From positions 1 to 64,000 of the forward strand of contig JAFTIR010000004.1 in assembly GCA_017456765.1 (NCBI GenBank): DNA of 64,000 nt, written 5' to 3'. The notes beneath the pieces are model-generated. The model had not been told where the DNA came from. It did not search any database and saw only the letters and a program-made list of their open reading frames with translations. This document shows, piece by piece, positions 7,179 to 17,184 of this stretch; within the stretch, counting starts at the first letter, position 1, and each line of letters starts with the position of its first letter. The translations under genes and the position numbers were made by a program. This DNA is from Clostridia bacterium (GTDB lineage Bacteria > Bacillota > Clostridia > Oscillospirales > CAG-382).

Positions 7179-8711
7179 TTTTCTTTTTTTCATTACACCG
7201 TGCCATAGAATATCTACGGCATCGGAGAAATACTCTTTTCCCGACGTAAAGATAAGCAAAATTGCGTTTGAGGCACAAAATGAAGAAAAAGCTCTTATAA
7301 GCACTCCCATAGGTGTCACCTTAACTGCATATGTGGCGACGAAACACATAGCAACACATACGAAGGATACTGCAATATAATAAAACATCTCTTTATAAAA
7401 CTCTGCCGATTTCATGGAAAAACCGTATTTATACAAAACCTTTACCTCCATGCACAGAGGCACAAGGACCGTCGACAGAGCCGTTCCGAGAAATACGCCA
7501 GCCACCCCCATTTTTTTAACAAAAAAAACAGACAGCACAAGATTTGCCGCCGCCCGAAGCAGAGGGATATGGCGGCTTTCTTTGAAAAGTCCGTAGGTAC
7601 TGACAAATATCTGTACGGGGTCTCTCACACACGAGAAATAAAAGCTTGACACTATAACAAGCATCTCAAGGTTTGTAAAAAGCATTTCTTCGCCGAGCCA
7701 CAGGCAAATGAACGGATTTAAAGTGCATACAATTATGCTTGTTCCCACCGTCAGAAGCCAGAAGTTTATAAAATACATTTTTCGCATTACATTTTCGCTC
7801 TTTTTTCCTCGGTCTCCTGCTCCGAGGTTTCCAACGCTCGCCGACACCGCATTTATTGCCACGTCAAAGAACGCCCCGATTGTTCCTATTACAAGTGCAT
7901 AGTTCGAGTATTTTCCCATTCCCGAAAGTCCGACAAAATACGTAAGAAGCAGACTGTCTGTGCTTCTTGACAATACTCCCCCTACCTTGTGCCACATAAG
8001 AGCCTTTACGTTACTGTAGAGGTTTTTTTTATATTCCTTCGTAACGTGCATTTTAAGTGAAAGACACGGGTAATTCTTATCCGCATACCTGTTTATAACA
8101 ATGTCCTCTACGGTCAGCACAAGTATACGGCAAATAAGATAAAGAATATAATTGCCCGTAATCACGAGCATCAGGCTCTGCAGAACAAGTGCAATTATGC
8201 CGAAAACACTTCTCACAAATGTTACAACATACATTCTCTGGTCGCATACCACAAGGGTGCATTTTGGCAAAAGAAGATAGGAAACTACACTATGAAGTAC
8301 AAACAGAAGATACGCTGAAATCAAAATTCTCATATCAAGCTGAGTTTTTACGATTTTTGACAGAAAAGGAACTGCCAAAAGGCTAAGCAACATTGTTACA
8401 AGCGCTACCATTTTACAAAACCTTGAGTAATACTCTACAATTGCCGACACCCTGCATTCGTCCTCATCCGCAAGGGGTTTATAAAGCGACTGCGCAACTG
8501 CGGCCCCCATTCCAAGCTCACACAGAGACACAACAGCAAAAATGTTTCCGAAAAAACCGCCGAGTCCCAGATACTCTGCACTAAGAACCTTTACAAAAAC
8601 CGTTCTTCCGGCAAAACTTGTAATCATTCCCACTATTCTTCCGATTATACTGTACACAAAGTTTCTCTTCGACATTTGTGTTCTGCCAAGATTATTATAC
8701 AAATTTCTCAC
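7167..8711 (-). CDS. Polysaccharide flippase (Wzx/MATE-like, MOP superfamily)
   Basis: About 514 residues, with 12-14 hydrophobic segments across the whole length. The N-terminus (SIIGRIVGMITSFAGRTVFVKVLSAEYLGLGGFFGNI) is typical of Wzx-type lipid-linked oligosaccharide flippases of Firmicutes capsule or wall-polymer clusters. It would move undecaprenyl-linked glycans across the membrane. No glycosyltransferase genes lie beside it, which is unusual, so it may serve a locus elsewhere. The start is uncertain: GTG at 8711 has a GGAG placed too close, and ATG 8675 (MSKRNFVYS) fits family alignments better. It is followed by no clear terminator before the convergent araC end. Confidence 0.8.
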   Translation of the reverse strand: MRNLYNNLGRTQMSKRNFVYSIIGRIVGMITSFAGRTVFVKVLSAEYLGLGGFFGNIFAVVSLCELGMGAAVAQSLYKPLADEDECRVSAIVEYYSRFCKMVALVTMLLSLLAVPFLSKIVKTQLDMRILISAYLLFVLHSVVSYLLLPKCTLVVCDQRMYVVTFVRSVFGIIALVLQSLMLVITGNYILYLICRILVLTVEDIVINRYADKNYPCLSLKMHVTKEYKKNLYSNVKALMWHKVGGVLSRSTDSLLLTYFVGLSGMGKYSNYALVIGTIGAFFDVAINAVSASVGNLGAGDRGKKSENVMRKMYFINFWLLTVGTSIIVCTLNPFICLWLGEEMLFTNLEMLVIVSSFYFSCVRDPVQIFVSTYGLFKESRHIPLLRAAANLVLSVFFVKKMGVAGVFLGTALSTVLVPLCMEVKVLYKYGFSMKSAEFYKEMFYYIAVSFVCVAMCFVATYAVKVTPMGVLIRAFSSFCASNAILLIFTSGKEYFSDAVDILWHGVMKKRKSLF

Positions 8712-8762
8712 TCCAATACATTCAAGTATATTTGAATGTACCGCTTTATATGACGAAAAAAG

Positions 8763-8786
8763 CTCCCGACATAAGTCGGGAGCTTT
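8763..8786 (-). terminator. Terminator of the first S-layer gene
   Basis: AAAGCTCCCGAC/GTCGGGAGCTTT, 12-bp perfect stem with an ATAA loop, followed on the minus strand by a T-run. It starts about 15 bp after the S-layer stop codon. Confidence 0.85.
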
Positions 8787-8800
8787 AATATTTAGCTCAA

Positions 8801-11800
8801 TTATTCAGCGTGTGTCTTGGGGAAGAAGTTTGCATCATAATCTGTGAAAATCATATCTTCTCCGCCGTTTACAACAATGATGATGTATTCTGCAACAGGA
8901 AGTTCACCTTCGTCTTCTGCATCTTCGGATGCATATACATATGCCTTAACGTATTCTGCATATGCTGTGCCGTAAGAGCCCTTTCTGTCAAGAACCTTTT
9001 CATTGTAGCACTTGAATTCCTTGGAAGCCTTTGCAATAGCATCAACGCCTGCGAGTTTGAATTCGCCCTTGTTTACCGCATCTGCACCGGCCTTATCACT
9101 TGTAAGAACAGAAATAACTGTATCTTCTGTGATTTCATAGTAGAGAGCTGTGCCTGTAATTACAGAATCGCTTGAATCCACTGTGAGCTTGAAGGGGTCA
9201 CCGTCAAGTGCGTTATAACCTTCATCTCCATAGTATTTGTAATTATCAACAAAGTTTTCAAGGCATTCGAGGCAGCAGATGTTTTCACTCTCAATTTCAT
9301 CTACTACTGCTTCAACGGGAACAAAGCCAACATAGCTTTCGTCTGCATCATATTCTGTGATATATACAAGACCTGCTGCATCTGCTGTGTTAATTACACC
9401 AAGTGTTTCGCCGTTTTCGTCAACCATAGCAGACTTGATTTCAATGATAGTTCCGTTTGCTACTGCAGCATCAAGTGATCCTGCCTTCTTTTCGTAATTC
9501 TCGCCGGGAACATTTTCTTCAACTTCACCTGTGTAGGGGTTAAAGAGCTTGTAGTAGTATCTGTAGTTACCTGCATCGTCTGTATCAATTGCAGAATCAG
9601 CTACAACTCTCCAGCCATTCTTGATACCCTTTGTTTCAAATTCAAAGTCTGTAGCCTCAGCATAGAGAAGGATAAGGTCTGCTCTGAGTTTGGAGTCGGG
9701 ATCGCCCTTGAGGATATACTGAATGTTGGAAAGCTTGCTTTCAACAGAACCCTTAAAGGAGGTTGCGTCAAATTCAAGATATTCAACTTCGTTATCGTTA
9801 GCGGAGATTGTGTTCTTGATAACAATTCTTGTACTTGCAGTAATATTGAAGTAACTGATCGATTCACCATTGAAGGGATCGCCGAGAAGAGTTGTAGTTT
9901 TGTCCTCGGGATCTTCGAGGAGTGCGTAACGGTTACCTGCAATCTTCTTGATATAACCGGGATGGTCAAAGTCAAGGTCATTACCGAACTGCTTATTGTT
10001 ATCTTCTTCAACGAGTGTTGTGCTATCTCTGTTTATACCTACATATGCACCGTCTTCATCTTCTGCGTGGAGAAGAGGAATAAGTGTATAGTGTCCGTTG
10101 GAATCAACCTTAACCTTACAAATCTTGTCTACATATGCCATGTAGCCGCCCTGACCTGTAATATCGGAGAGATTGAATACGCCGTTTTCATATCCTGCAT
10201 CAAGCTCGGGATACATTTCATCGACATTAAGAGGGAGGTACGAAACCTTACCGTTAAAGTAAACCTTTGCGTAGTGAACTGCTTCACCGAGGTTTCCGTC
10301 GAATGTGCTTTCTGTAAATGTTTCAAGCTTGTTGTCCTCGTTACTTACGGGAATTGCAAGCTCGTCAAGCTCGAAGGAAATTGTAGCATCTTCAATGTGG
10401 TCATACCAGAGTACGCAGTTATAACCGAATACCTTGAATGCATAAATATCGAAGATTTCACCTACAGAATCGTGGCTGATAAGATTGGGGAATGTAGCAG
10501 CACTGCTGAATGAAGGAAGTGTGTAGAAGCGGTGCGATGAACTATTAATAAGATTATATGTCTCATAAAGCGAGCTGTCATCGTCAAATTGTTCTACTGC
10601 TCTGTAAACGTAAGCTGTTGAGAAGGTTGTGCCATCAATCTTAACCTGACCCGAACCTGTCTTTACCTGAGAAACATAACCATTATAAGGAGTTACAACT
10701 GCTGTTACGTCAATAATGTTAGCGGCGGGGTTGAGGTATGCAACTACCATATCGCCGTCCTTAAACTCAGCACCGGTAATATTTGCATCGTTGTAGTAAA
10801 TTGTAGGAACAAATGAAATATCGAGATCAGAACCCTTTACTTCCTTATGGTAAGGCTTATTGCCTTCCATATCTACCGAGAAGTACTTATCGTCATCTCC
10901 ATCCATGAAGCCGTATGTTGCAGGCATATAATGAGCATATTCATAAATGCCGTCGCCGTCAATATCAAAGAACTTGAACTTATAAGCACCGTTCGAGTAT
11001 ACTCTTGTAAGGTTTGCAAGCATATCTTCTGCTGTATTAACGGGCTTAGTTTCGTCAATATAGTAGGAATATGTACCCTTAGCCGCATCGAGAAGTTTAA
11101 TATCGATGAGCTTTACGTTCTTTTCATTTCTGAGCTCATATCTTTCATCTTCACTCATTTCGGGAGTATATGAAGGCTTGAGATAGGAATAGGGGGCATC
11201 GAAGAAATAAATCTTTTCGTTACCTACTGTAAGGAAGCCTTCAACCTTTTCATAATCGCTGAATTTCTGTGACTTATCGTCATAGTAGTAGTCAGCGCTG
11301 TTAACAGCTTTTATACGTGAATAGCCAACAGTTGAAGTTTCAATAACCTTATGGCTGCTTGTCATAAAGTAAACCTTATCAAGCTTCTTTGTACCCTTAT
11401 CTTCCTCGTATGTGTAGAACACTTTAACACCACGCATGATGTAATCATCAGCCGCACCGGAAAGACCTGTGGAAGCAAATTCACAGTAGATTTCGGGGAG
11501 AGCCTCATCGCTCTCAGCAGCAACGAGGTGAAGCATATCTACTTCATAGTCGTCACAGAGAGGAATATAGTCATTGGAGCCTTCTTCTTCATTGAAAGCA
11601 TACTTAGGAGTTGCACGAACTTCAAAGTTACCTACTTCTACATCATAAACATCCTCGGCAAGTGTAGGATTATACTTGATTTCTTCGAGAACATACGATG
11701 TGCCGTTGCCAAGTTCCTTTTCCTCATACTTCACTTCTTCCTTGCCGGTTTCAGCAAAGAAAGTGTTATAGAGAATAACTGCAACGTCGCCACGGGTAAG

Positions 11801-12337
11801 CTTTGTTGTGTAGTTAACTACAGCATCAAGACCGTTATCGAGACCGAGTTCTTCAGCCTTATCGATGTAGGTGAAAGGATACACATAGTTTTCATCTTCA
11901 TGACCGAGAGCACGGATTACCATGGTATAAGCATCCTGGAGAGTGATACCACCCTTGGGATTAAATGTTGTCTGGCTTGTACCCTTGATAATACCCATAC
12001 CGTTCGCCCATGAAACATAGCTGAAATATGTGCTGTCTTCAAGGTCTGTAAAAGGTGTAGTGTTAGAGCCGCCCTCAACGGACTTTCCCTGTTTCATAAG
12101 TCTGTAAACGAAAGCAGCCATCTGCTGACGTGTTACGTGTTCCATTGTACCAAAGGTAGTTTCGGATGTACCCTTTGCCACGCCAAGACCGGAGAGAAGA
12201 GAAACTGCATCAGAAAGTGTCTCGTTCTTATCATCAATGTCTGTGAATGGTGTAGTTGCTGCAAAGGAAGCAAATGCAAGAACACACGCAAGCATTGCTG
12301 CAACTATTGCGGTAGCAAGAAATTTAAAATTTCTCAT
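8801..12337 (-). CDS. S-layer protein with N-terminal SLH domains (paralogue 1)
   Basis: 1178 residues with a signal peptide (residues 1-27, cleavage after ASFA). Three SLH-type modules follow: residues 28-85 (FTDIDDKNETLSDAV to VTRQQMAAFVYRLM), 94-147 (FTDLEDSTYFSYVSWANGMGI) and a shorter third around 153-197. SLH domains bind pyruvylated secondary wall polymers. The remaining 950 residues are Asp/Glu/Tyr-rich beta-type sequence with a calcium-loop-like DIDGDG at 458-463 and a conserved C-terminal IIIVVNGGED. It is collinear with the next gene at both ends and around the calcium loop, so the two arose by duplication. Ribosome binding site AGGAAGGGG before ATG 12337. It likely assembles into the surface lattice. 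Confidence 0.9.
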   Translation of the reverse strand: MRNFKFLATAIVAAMLACVLAFASFAATTPFTDIDDKNETLSDAVSLLSGLGVAKGTSETTFGTMEHVTRQQMAAFVYRLMKQGKSVEGGSNTTPFTDLEDSTYFSYVSWANGMGIIKGTSQTTFNPKGGITLQDAYTMVIRALGHEDENYVYPFTYIDKAEELGLDNGLDAVVNYTTKLTRGDVAVILYNTFFAETGKEEVKYEEKELGNGTSYVLEEIKYNPTLAEDVYDVEVGNFEVRATPKYAFNEEEGSNDYIPLCDDYEVDMLHLVAAESDEALPEIYCEFASTGLSGAADDYIMRGVKVFYTYEEDKGTKKLDKVYFMTSSHKVIETSTVGYSRIKAVNSADYYYDDKSQKFSDYEKVEGFLTVGNEKIYFFDAPYSYLKPSYTPEMSEDERYELRNEKNVKLIDIKLLDAAKGTYSYYIDETKPVNTAEDMLANLTRVYSNGAYKFKFFDIDGDGIYEYAHYMPATYGFMDGDDDKYFSVDMEGNKPYHKEVKGSDLDISFVPTIYYNDANITGAEFKDGDMVVAYLNPAANIIDVTAVVTPYNGYVSQVKTGSGQVKIDGTTFSTAYVYRAVEQFDDDSSLYETYNLINSSSHRFYTLPSFSSAATFPNLISHDSVGEIFDIYAFKVFGYNCVLWYDHIEDATISFELDELAIPVSNEDNKLETFTESTFDGNLGEAVHYAKVYFNGKVSYLPLNVDEMYPELDAGYENGVFNLSDITGQGGYMAYVDKICKVKVDSNGHYTLIPLLHAEDEDGAYVGINRDSTTLVEEDNNKQFGNDLDFDHPGYIKKIAGNRYALLEDPEDKTTTLLGDPFNGESISYFNITASTRIVIKNTISANDNEVEYLEFDATSFKGSVESKLSNIQYILKGDPDSKLRADLILLYAEATDFEFETKGIKNGWRVVADSAIDTDDAGNYRYYYKLFNPYTGEVEENVPGENYEKKAGSLDAAVANGTIIEIKSAMVDENGETLGVINTADAAGLVYITEYDADESYVGFVPVEAVVDEIESENICCLECLENFVDNYKYYGDEGYNALDGDPFKLTVDSSDSVITGTALYYEITEDTVISVLTSDKAGADAVNKGEFKLAGVDAIAKASKEFKCYNEKVLDRKGSYGTAYAEYVKAYVYASEDAEDEGELPVAEYIIIVVNGGEDMIFTDYDANFFPKTHAE

Positions 12338-12391
12338 ATTGTTACCCCTTCCTAATATTTTTGCTCATAAATAGAGTAATTTACATGTTAT

Positions 12392-12420
12392 ATTCTACAA
12401 CACTCAAAGCATTTTTGCAA
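12392..12420 (-). promoter_or_regulatory. Promoter of S-layer paralogue 1
   Basis: TTGCAA (12415-12420), 17-bp spacer and TAGAAT (12392-12397) on the minus strand, 54 bp from the start codon. The same TTGCAA -35 is used by paralogue 2. Confidence 0.7.
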
Positions 12421-12453
12421 GTCTTTTTTTTATTTGTAACAGAAATGTAACAG

Positions 12454-12758
12454 TCGGGTCGGGGAAGCCCGACAGCAGTATCACGGGACGAGTTGGTTTT
12501 ACTCAGATGCTCAGTTTCGCTTAAATAACGTTTTAATGCCGCATTAAGGCTCGCGGCATTAAAATTGCAAAAGAAATGCGGCTTTGGGGAAGCCAAAAAA
12601 AATTTTGCCGATGTCGGCGTTTGACATCGGCAAAAGAATATAATCGAGAAAAGAACTCCGTTCACGAAAAGCATAGAATGGTGCGTAGCTCTTTTCTCTT
12701 TCCTTACTTTCTCTTTTCAGCAAAGAGAAAGTAAGGACTCGGTCCTAAGACCGAGTCC
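12454..12758. repeat. Chain of perfect palindromes between the two S-layer genes
   Basis: This gene-free stretch (12421-12791) holds a series of hairpins: a GTCGGG/CCCGAC stem near 12454-12478; TTTAATGCCGC arms (12532-12542 and 12553-12563); 13-bp TTTTGCCGATGTC arms (12603-12615 and 12623-12635); 15-bp arms with a CTTACTTT core (12702-12716 and 12722-12736); and GGACTCGGTC arms (12735-12744 and 12749-12758). The last one or two probably terminate paralogue 2; the others have no T-run and look like inserted palindromic modules. No ORF is supported here. Confidence 0.75.
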
Positions 12759-12791
12759 CAAGTTATTTTAAACTTAAATCAGTTAAACAAC

Positions 12792-15700
12792 TTATGCAAG
12801 AATTTCAGCATCGAGAGCTGCATTTTCATAACCGTTAACAACAACGATGATGAATTCAGCTACAGGGTTTTCGTCGTCGTCGAGGTTATCAGCGTCAACG
12901 GAAACATATGCCTTAACATAGTCAGCGTACTTAGTTACGTAGTTACCGCTTCTGTCTGTTGCCTTATCGTTGTAGCAGAGAACTTCCTTCTTAGCTGCAG
13001 CGATTGTGCTCATGTTAGTGAGGCTCATTGCGCCTGCCTTCCAGAGGTCAACAGAGTTGCTTTCGTCGTACTTAGCGTAAGAAATTACGGAAACGACTGT
13101 GTTCTTATCGTAGTCGATGAAGTTACCGGGGATAGCATCGCCGTAGATGTCTGTAACTGCTGTTGCAGCATTTGCTTCTACGTATTCATCGATAGCATCC
13201 TTGTTTGTAAGACCAGCGTTGTAAGGAACTACTGTGAAGTAGCCTTCAGCTTCGTCAACTTCAGCGATCCAAACGAGGTTGTCAACAGAAACTGCTGCTT
13301 CAACGATTTCGTCTTCGTCAACCTGACCGTCGATAAGCTCAACGATTGCACCAACTTCAACTACATACTGGTCGAGGTTGGAAGCCTTAGCTTCGCTTGC
13401 TGCGGAAGGAACGTCGGAAACCTTCTTACCTGTGTAAGGATCGTAGAGTGAGTAGTAGAGTCTCCATTCGCCGTCAGCGTCTTCGCCGATGTCGTATGTG
13501 GAAACGATTCTGTAGCCGTTCTTGTCAGCCTTACCTGCGAATGCAAGGTCGTCTGTTTCAGCATAGAGAAGAACGAGGTTTTCTCTGGACTTGCTGTTTG
13601 TGTTGTTGGAAACAACAACTGCCATGTTTTCAAGAACAACGTCTTCATCAAGAGACTTTGTGAAGGAAGAAGCATCGTATTCTACGTAGTCGTAGTCGCC
13701 GTCTTCATCTTCAACTCTGATGATGATCTTTGTGTAGGACTTGAAGTCAACTGTTCTGTCGAAGCCAACGTTGAATCTGGAACCAGCAACCTTAGTGATT
13801 GTGCTTGCTGAGAGTTCAGCATACCACTGACCTTCCTTCTTTGTGTCGTCAAGAACGTCTGTGAGAGTTACTTCTTCGCCAACTTCGTAATCCTTGTTTT
13901 CGTTATCAAGTGCTTCGGAAACTACATCGCCATCTTCATCAACAACGTTTGTGCCGAGAGGATAGATTGTGTAGAGACCGTCTTTTTCTGTGTATGTGCA
14001 GAGCTTGTCAGCGTATGCTGCGTTGATAGAAGAACCGTCTGTTACGAAAGGAGTGAGGTCTTCGTCGATTTCAACCTGAACATACTTTGTTGCACCGTCA
14101 ACCCAAGCATATACGTAGTAAACATCGTTGTCTGCTTCAGGATTGAAGGGAGCCTTTTCAACAGGCTTGTCACCGTTAAGTGTTGTGGGGATAATGAGGT
14201 TTTCTGTGAACTTAGCGATTGTGTCAACTTCGCTTGTGAAGAGAACTACACCGTCGTAGATGTAAAGTTCAAGAGCATCATCATCATCAAGAACAGCTGT
14301 TGTGAAGAGTTCGCTTGCTTCAGCAACTGCGAGGTTCTTGTCTTCTGCATCGAAGATAACGCCTTCTTCGTCGAAGTTCTTGAGCATCTTCCATGCGCTT
14401 ACAGCGTCAACCTTTTCGCCGGAGCCGAGTGTGATTGTACCAGCAGACTTCTTGAAGTTAGCAACTGTATCAACAGTAGGCTTAACAACTGCTGCTACCT
14501 TAACGAGTTCGAGTTCAGGGCTGAAGTAACCGATAACAACGTCTTCGTTAGCGAATTCTTCGCCGATTACTGTAGCTTCCTGAGTATAGATGTAAGGAAG
14601 GCCGAGGTCGGAGAGACCGTCTGCACCTGTGAAGTCGGAATCTTCGAAGTATTCATCTTCATCAGCGTCTACCTGGAATGCAGAGTAGGGCTTGTAGTTG
14701 ATGTAGTCATAGAGACCATCGCCGTCTACGTCGTAGAGGTCAGCTTCGTAAAGACCACCGTAGTAAACCTGTTCGAATGCCTTAACGAGCTCAGTAGCCT
14801 GTGCTTCGAAAGGAACATAACCATCATCGAGTTCATCATCAGTAGGAGCGATGTCAGAGAGAGTTACTGCTGTGTCAAGGATAGAAGAAATTTCAGCAGA
14901 GTAAACGTTAACGTCGCCGTCCTTTGTCATACCGAAGTCGATAGCAGTAAGGTTCTTGCTGTTTCTTGTAGCATACTTAGCTTCAGCATCGCTGCCGATT
15001 GTGTAAGCTTCGCTTGCATATGTGTAAGGAGCGTTGAATACATACATATCTTCGCCGTCAGCTGTGAGCTTACCGGAGAGGAGCTTTGCATCTTCGCCTG
15101 TGAAATAGCTTGTAGCCTTGTTGGAAGAAACTTCACCGAGCTTGATGTCGGTAACTGTCTTCTTAACCATGTTGCAGTCAGCGAAGAGAACCTTTTCGAT
15201 TTCTTCATCGTCAACTGTTACGAACATTGTGAATTCGCCGAGGAAGTAGTCGTTGAGTTCCTTAGCATCGATGCCGAGGTCTTCAGCTGTGATGTAAACT
15301 TCGTCGGGAGCTACTGTGTCGTCTTCTGTAACTTCTACGAAGTAGATTGCATCGTAGCCGAGGTCATAAGTAGCTTCGTTGTCGCCAACCTTGTAGTTGG
15401 GAGTAGCAACTGCCTTATATTCAACTTCTACAACGTCAAATGCCTTTTCGCAGAGTCTGGGGTTAGTTGTGTATTCTTCGAGAACATAGTCTGTGTAAAT
15501 CTTTGTTACACCGTCATCATCGAGTTCCCAAGGACCAAGGCCTCTTTCTCTTGTAGCAACTTCTTCAACACCTGTTTCAGCGAAGAATGCGTTGTAAAGG
15601 AGAACAGCCATGTCAGCTCTTGTGAGTTCATCTGTATAACCAACAGAGGAATCAAGACCTGCATCGAGTTCTACACCTTCCTGTTCAGCAACTTCGATGT

Positions 15701-16178
15701 GGCCGAAAGGATAGATGAGATCCTTAGATTCTTCCCAATCAAGTGCTCTAACGATCATTGCATAAGCTTCCTGAAGCTTGATGCCATCCTTAGGAGCAAA
15801 TGTTGTTTCGGACTTACCGTTTACGATACCTTCAGCGTTTGCCCACGCAATTGCGTAATTGTAAGTGGGATCTTCAAGGTCTGTAAACTTTGTGCTGTTA
15901 GCTGCACCTGCGGGTGCATCCTTGCCGCCCTTCATAAGTCTGTAAATGAAGAGAGCGAACTGCTGACGTGTAACGAGTTCATCTGCACCGAATGTTGTTT
16001 CAGATGTACCCTTAGCCACGCCCATGTAGTTGAGAAGGTCAACAGCCTTAACGAGTGTTTCGTTCTTAGCGTCAACGTCCTCGAACTTTGTTGTTGCAGC
16101 GGATGTGGAGAAAGCTACGGAGCTTACAACCATCATAACTGCAAGAACGAGTGTGAGAAACTTCTTAAAGTTTTTCAT
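12792..16178 (-). CDS. S-layer protein with N-terminal SLH domains (paralogue 2, probably the major one)
   Basis: 1128 residues. Signal peptide (residues 1-27, SVAFSTSAA), SLH modules at about 29-85, 96-150 and 155-203 with VTRQQFALFIYRLM and GIKLQEAYAMIVRAL signatures, then a long acidic beta-rich region containing DVDGDG at 483-488 and a C-terminal PVAEFIIVVVNGYE matching paralogue 1. Codon choice is strongly biased toward a small set of codons, and the ribosome binding site is a perfect AGGAGGT, both fitting very high expression. This suggests it is the main lattice protein and paralogue 1 a minor or phase-specific one. The protein has very few Cys residues. Confidence 0.92.
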   Translation of the reverse strand: MKNFKKFLTLVLAVMMVVSSVAFSTSAATTKFEDVDAKNETLVKAVDLLNYMGVAKGTSETTFGADELVTRQQFALFIYRLMKGGKDAPAGAANSTKFTDLEDPTYNYAIAWANAEGIVNGKSETTFAPKDGIKLQEAYAMIVRALDWEESKDLIYPFGHIEVAEQEGVELDAGLDSSVGYTDELTRADMAVLLYNAFFAETGVEEVATRERGLGPWELDDDGVTKIYTDYVLEEYTTNPRLCEKAFDVVEVEYKAVATPNYKVGDNEATYDLGYDAIYFVEVTEDDTVAPDEVYITAEDLGIDAKELNDYFLGEFTMFVTVDDEEIEKVLFADCNMVKKTVTDIKLGEVSSNKATSYFTGEDAKLLSGKLTADGEDMYVFNAPYTYASEAYTIGSDAEAKYATRNSKNLTAIDFGMTKDGDVNVYSAEISSILDTAVTLSDIAPTDDELDDGYVPFEAQATELVKAFEQVYYGGLYEADLYDVDGDGLYDYINYKPYSAFQVDADEDEYFEDSDFTGADGLSDLGLPYIYTQEATVIGEEFANEDVVIGYFSPELELVKVAAVVKPTVDTVANFKKSAGTITLGSGEKVDAVSAWKMLKNFDEEGVIFDAEDKNLAVAEASELFTTAVLDDDDALELYIYDGVVLFTSEVDTIAKFTENLIIPTTLNGDKPVEKAPFNPEADNDVYYVYAWVDGATKYVQVEIDEDLTPFVTDGSSINAAYADKLCTYTEKDGLYTIYPLGTNVVDEDGDVVSEALDNENKDYEVGEEVTLTDVLDDTKKEGQWYAELSASTITKVAGSRFNVGFDRTVDFKSYTKIIIRVEDEDGDYDYVEYDASSFTKSLDEDVVLENMAVVVSNNTNSKSRENLVLLYAETDDLAFAGKADKNGYRIVSTYDIGEDADGEWRLYYSLYDPYTGKKVSDVPSAASEAKASNLDQYVVEVGAIVELIDGQVDEDEIVEAAVSVDNLVWIAEVDEAEGYFTVVPYNAGLTNKDAIDEYVEANAATAVTDIYGDAIPGNFIDYDKNTVVSVISYAKYDESNSVDLWKAGAMSLTNMSTIAAAKKEVLCYNDKATDRSGNYVTKYADYVKAYVSVDADNLDDDENPVAEFIIVVVNGYENAALDAEILA

Positions 16179-16240
16179 TTGAGTTACCTCCTGTAAAGAT
16201 ATTTTTTGTATAGCAAAACTTAGAGTTTTGTTACGATACT

Positions 16241-16269
16241 ATCATAATACAAGTGTTATTTTTTTGCAA
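16241..16269 (-). promoter_or_regulatory. Promoter of S-layer paralogue 2
   Basis: TTGCAA (16264-16269), 17-bp spacer and TATGAT (16241-16246), giving a leader of about 55 nt ending in AGGAGGT before ATG 16178. Confidence 0.75.
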
Positions 16270-16735
16270 TAAGTTTTTTTGAAGTGTAACATAACTGTAA
16301 CTTTGCGACAAAAACCCACAACAAACACGTCCGGGATGTCACTCTGTCGGATGATGAATTAAAACACTTATATTATATAAGGAAGAAATTTGTCACTTTG
16401 TGTTGCTTTCTTCCTTTGTGTGATTATTATAGCATTTTTATTTGCAACATACAACCACAGGAGAGTTACGCTTGAATTACAGAAATGTTACAAGCAGGAG
16501 GTTCCGCGGCTTTTTTATGCTCGACGCAGGATTTGAGAAAAGTTATATTTTTCTCTCACTACTTCACCTTCATTTGCCTGCCTTCGGCAGGACATAGCCT
16601 CGCAAAAAATCTGAGCGTAGCGGTAATTTTTTGCGAGAGTGGGCAGTTTTGGTTACTTTTGCTGAGTCAAAAGTAACAGAAAACGCCGTCCGCAGACGGC
16701 GAAACATTCCTAACTCCTAATTAAATTTTCGAGTA
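16270..16735. other. Gene-free stretch with palindromic modules
   Basis: No supported ORF lies between the S-layer promoter and the rplT terminator. It contains hairpins at 16577-16591 (CCTGCC/GGCAGG), 16599-16637 (12-bp CTCGCAAAAAAT arms around a 15-nt loop), 16652-16677 (GTTACTTTTG/CAAAAGTAAC) and 16684-16701 (CGCCGTC/GACGGCG), spaced 8-15 bp apart. Confidence 0.6.
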
Positions 16736-16769
16736 CAAAAAAGCAAAAGCACCGACATACCGTCGGTGC
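16735..16769 (-). terminator. Terminator of the infC-rpmI-rplT operon
   Basis: GCACCGAC/GTCGGTGC stem (16749-16769) with a T-rich tract on the minus strand (16735-16748), 20 bp after the rplT stop. Confidence 0.85.
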
Positions 16770-16788
16770 AATCAACACTACAATCAAA

Positions 16789-17142
16789 TTATAATGCAGC
16801 CTTAGCCTGTTCAACAAGTGCAGCAAATGCAGCCTTATCGCTAACTGCGATTTCAGCGAGCATCTTTCTGTTGAGTGTAACGCCAGCCTTCTTAAGACCG
16901 TTCATGAATGTAGAATAGTTCATGCCGCAAGCCTTAGCCTGTGCAGAAATTCTTGTAATCCAGAGTCTTCTGAAATCACGCTTCTTGAGTTTTCTGCCTG
17001 TGAATGCGTAGTTACCGCTCTTCATTACAGCCTGCTTTGCCATCTTGAAGTGCTTAGACTTTGCACCCCAGTAACCCTTAGCTGCCTTTAATACCTTATT
17101 ACGTCTCTTTCTTGTCATAAGAGCGCCTTTTACTCTTGCCAT
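16789..17142 (-). CDS. rplT: 50S ribosomal protein L20 (bL20)
   Basis: 117 residues, the standard length, with the basic N-terminus and the family signatures [31 protein letters not shown] and [15 protein letters not shown]. It binds 23S rRNA early in 50S assembly and, in Firmicutes, represses its own operon by binding the leader mRNA. It lies 42 bp behind rpmI in the conserved infC-rpmI-rplT order. Confidence 0.97.
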   Translation of the reverse strand: MARVKGALMTRKRRNKVLKAAKGYWGAKSKHFKMAKQAVMKSGNYAFTGRKLKKRDFRRLWITRISAQAKACGMNYSTFMNGLKKAGVTLNRKMLAEIAVSDKAAFAALVEQAKAAL

Positions 17143-17184
17143 TTATGTCACTTTCCTTTCAATTTCAAATTAGTAGTTCTACGT

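Noticed and set aside
9962..12013. Several plus-strand frames of 100-220 codons opposite S-layer gene 1
   Set aside because: Cys/Ile/Val-rich shadows produced by the biased codons of the S-layer gene; no start signals or similarity.
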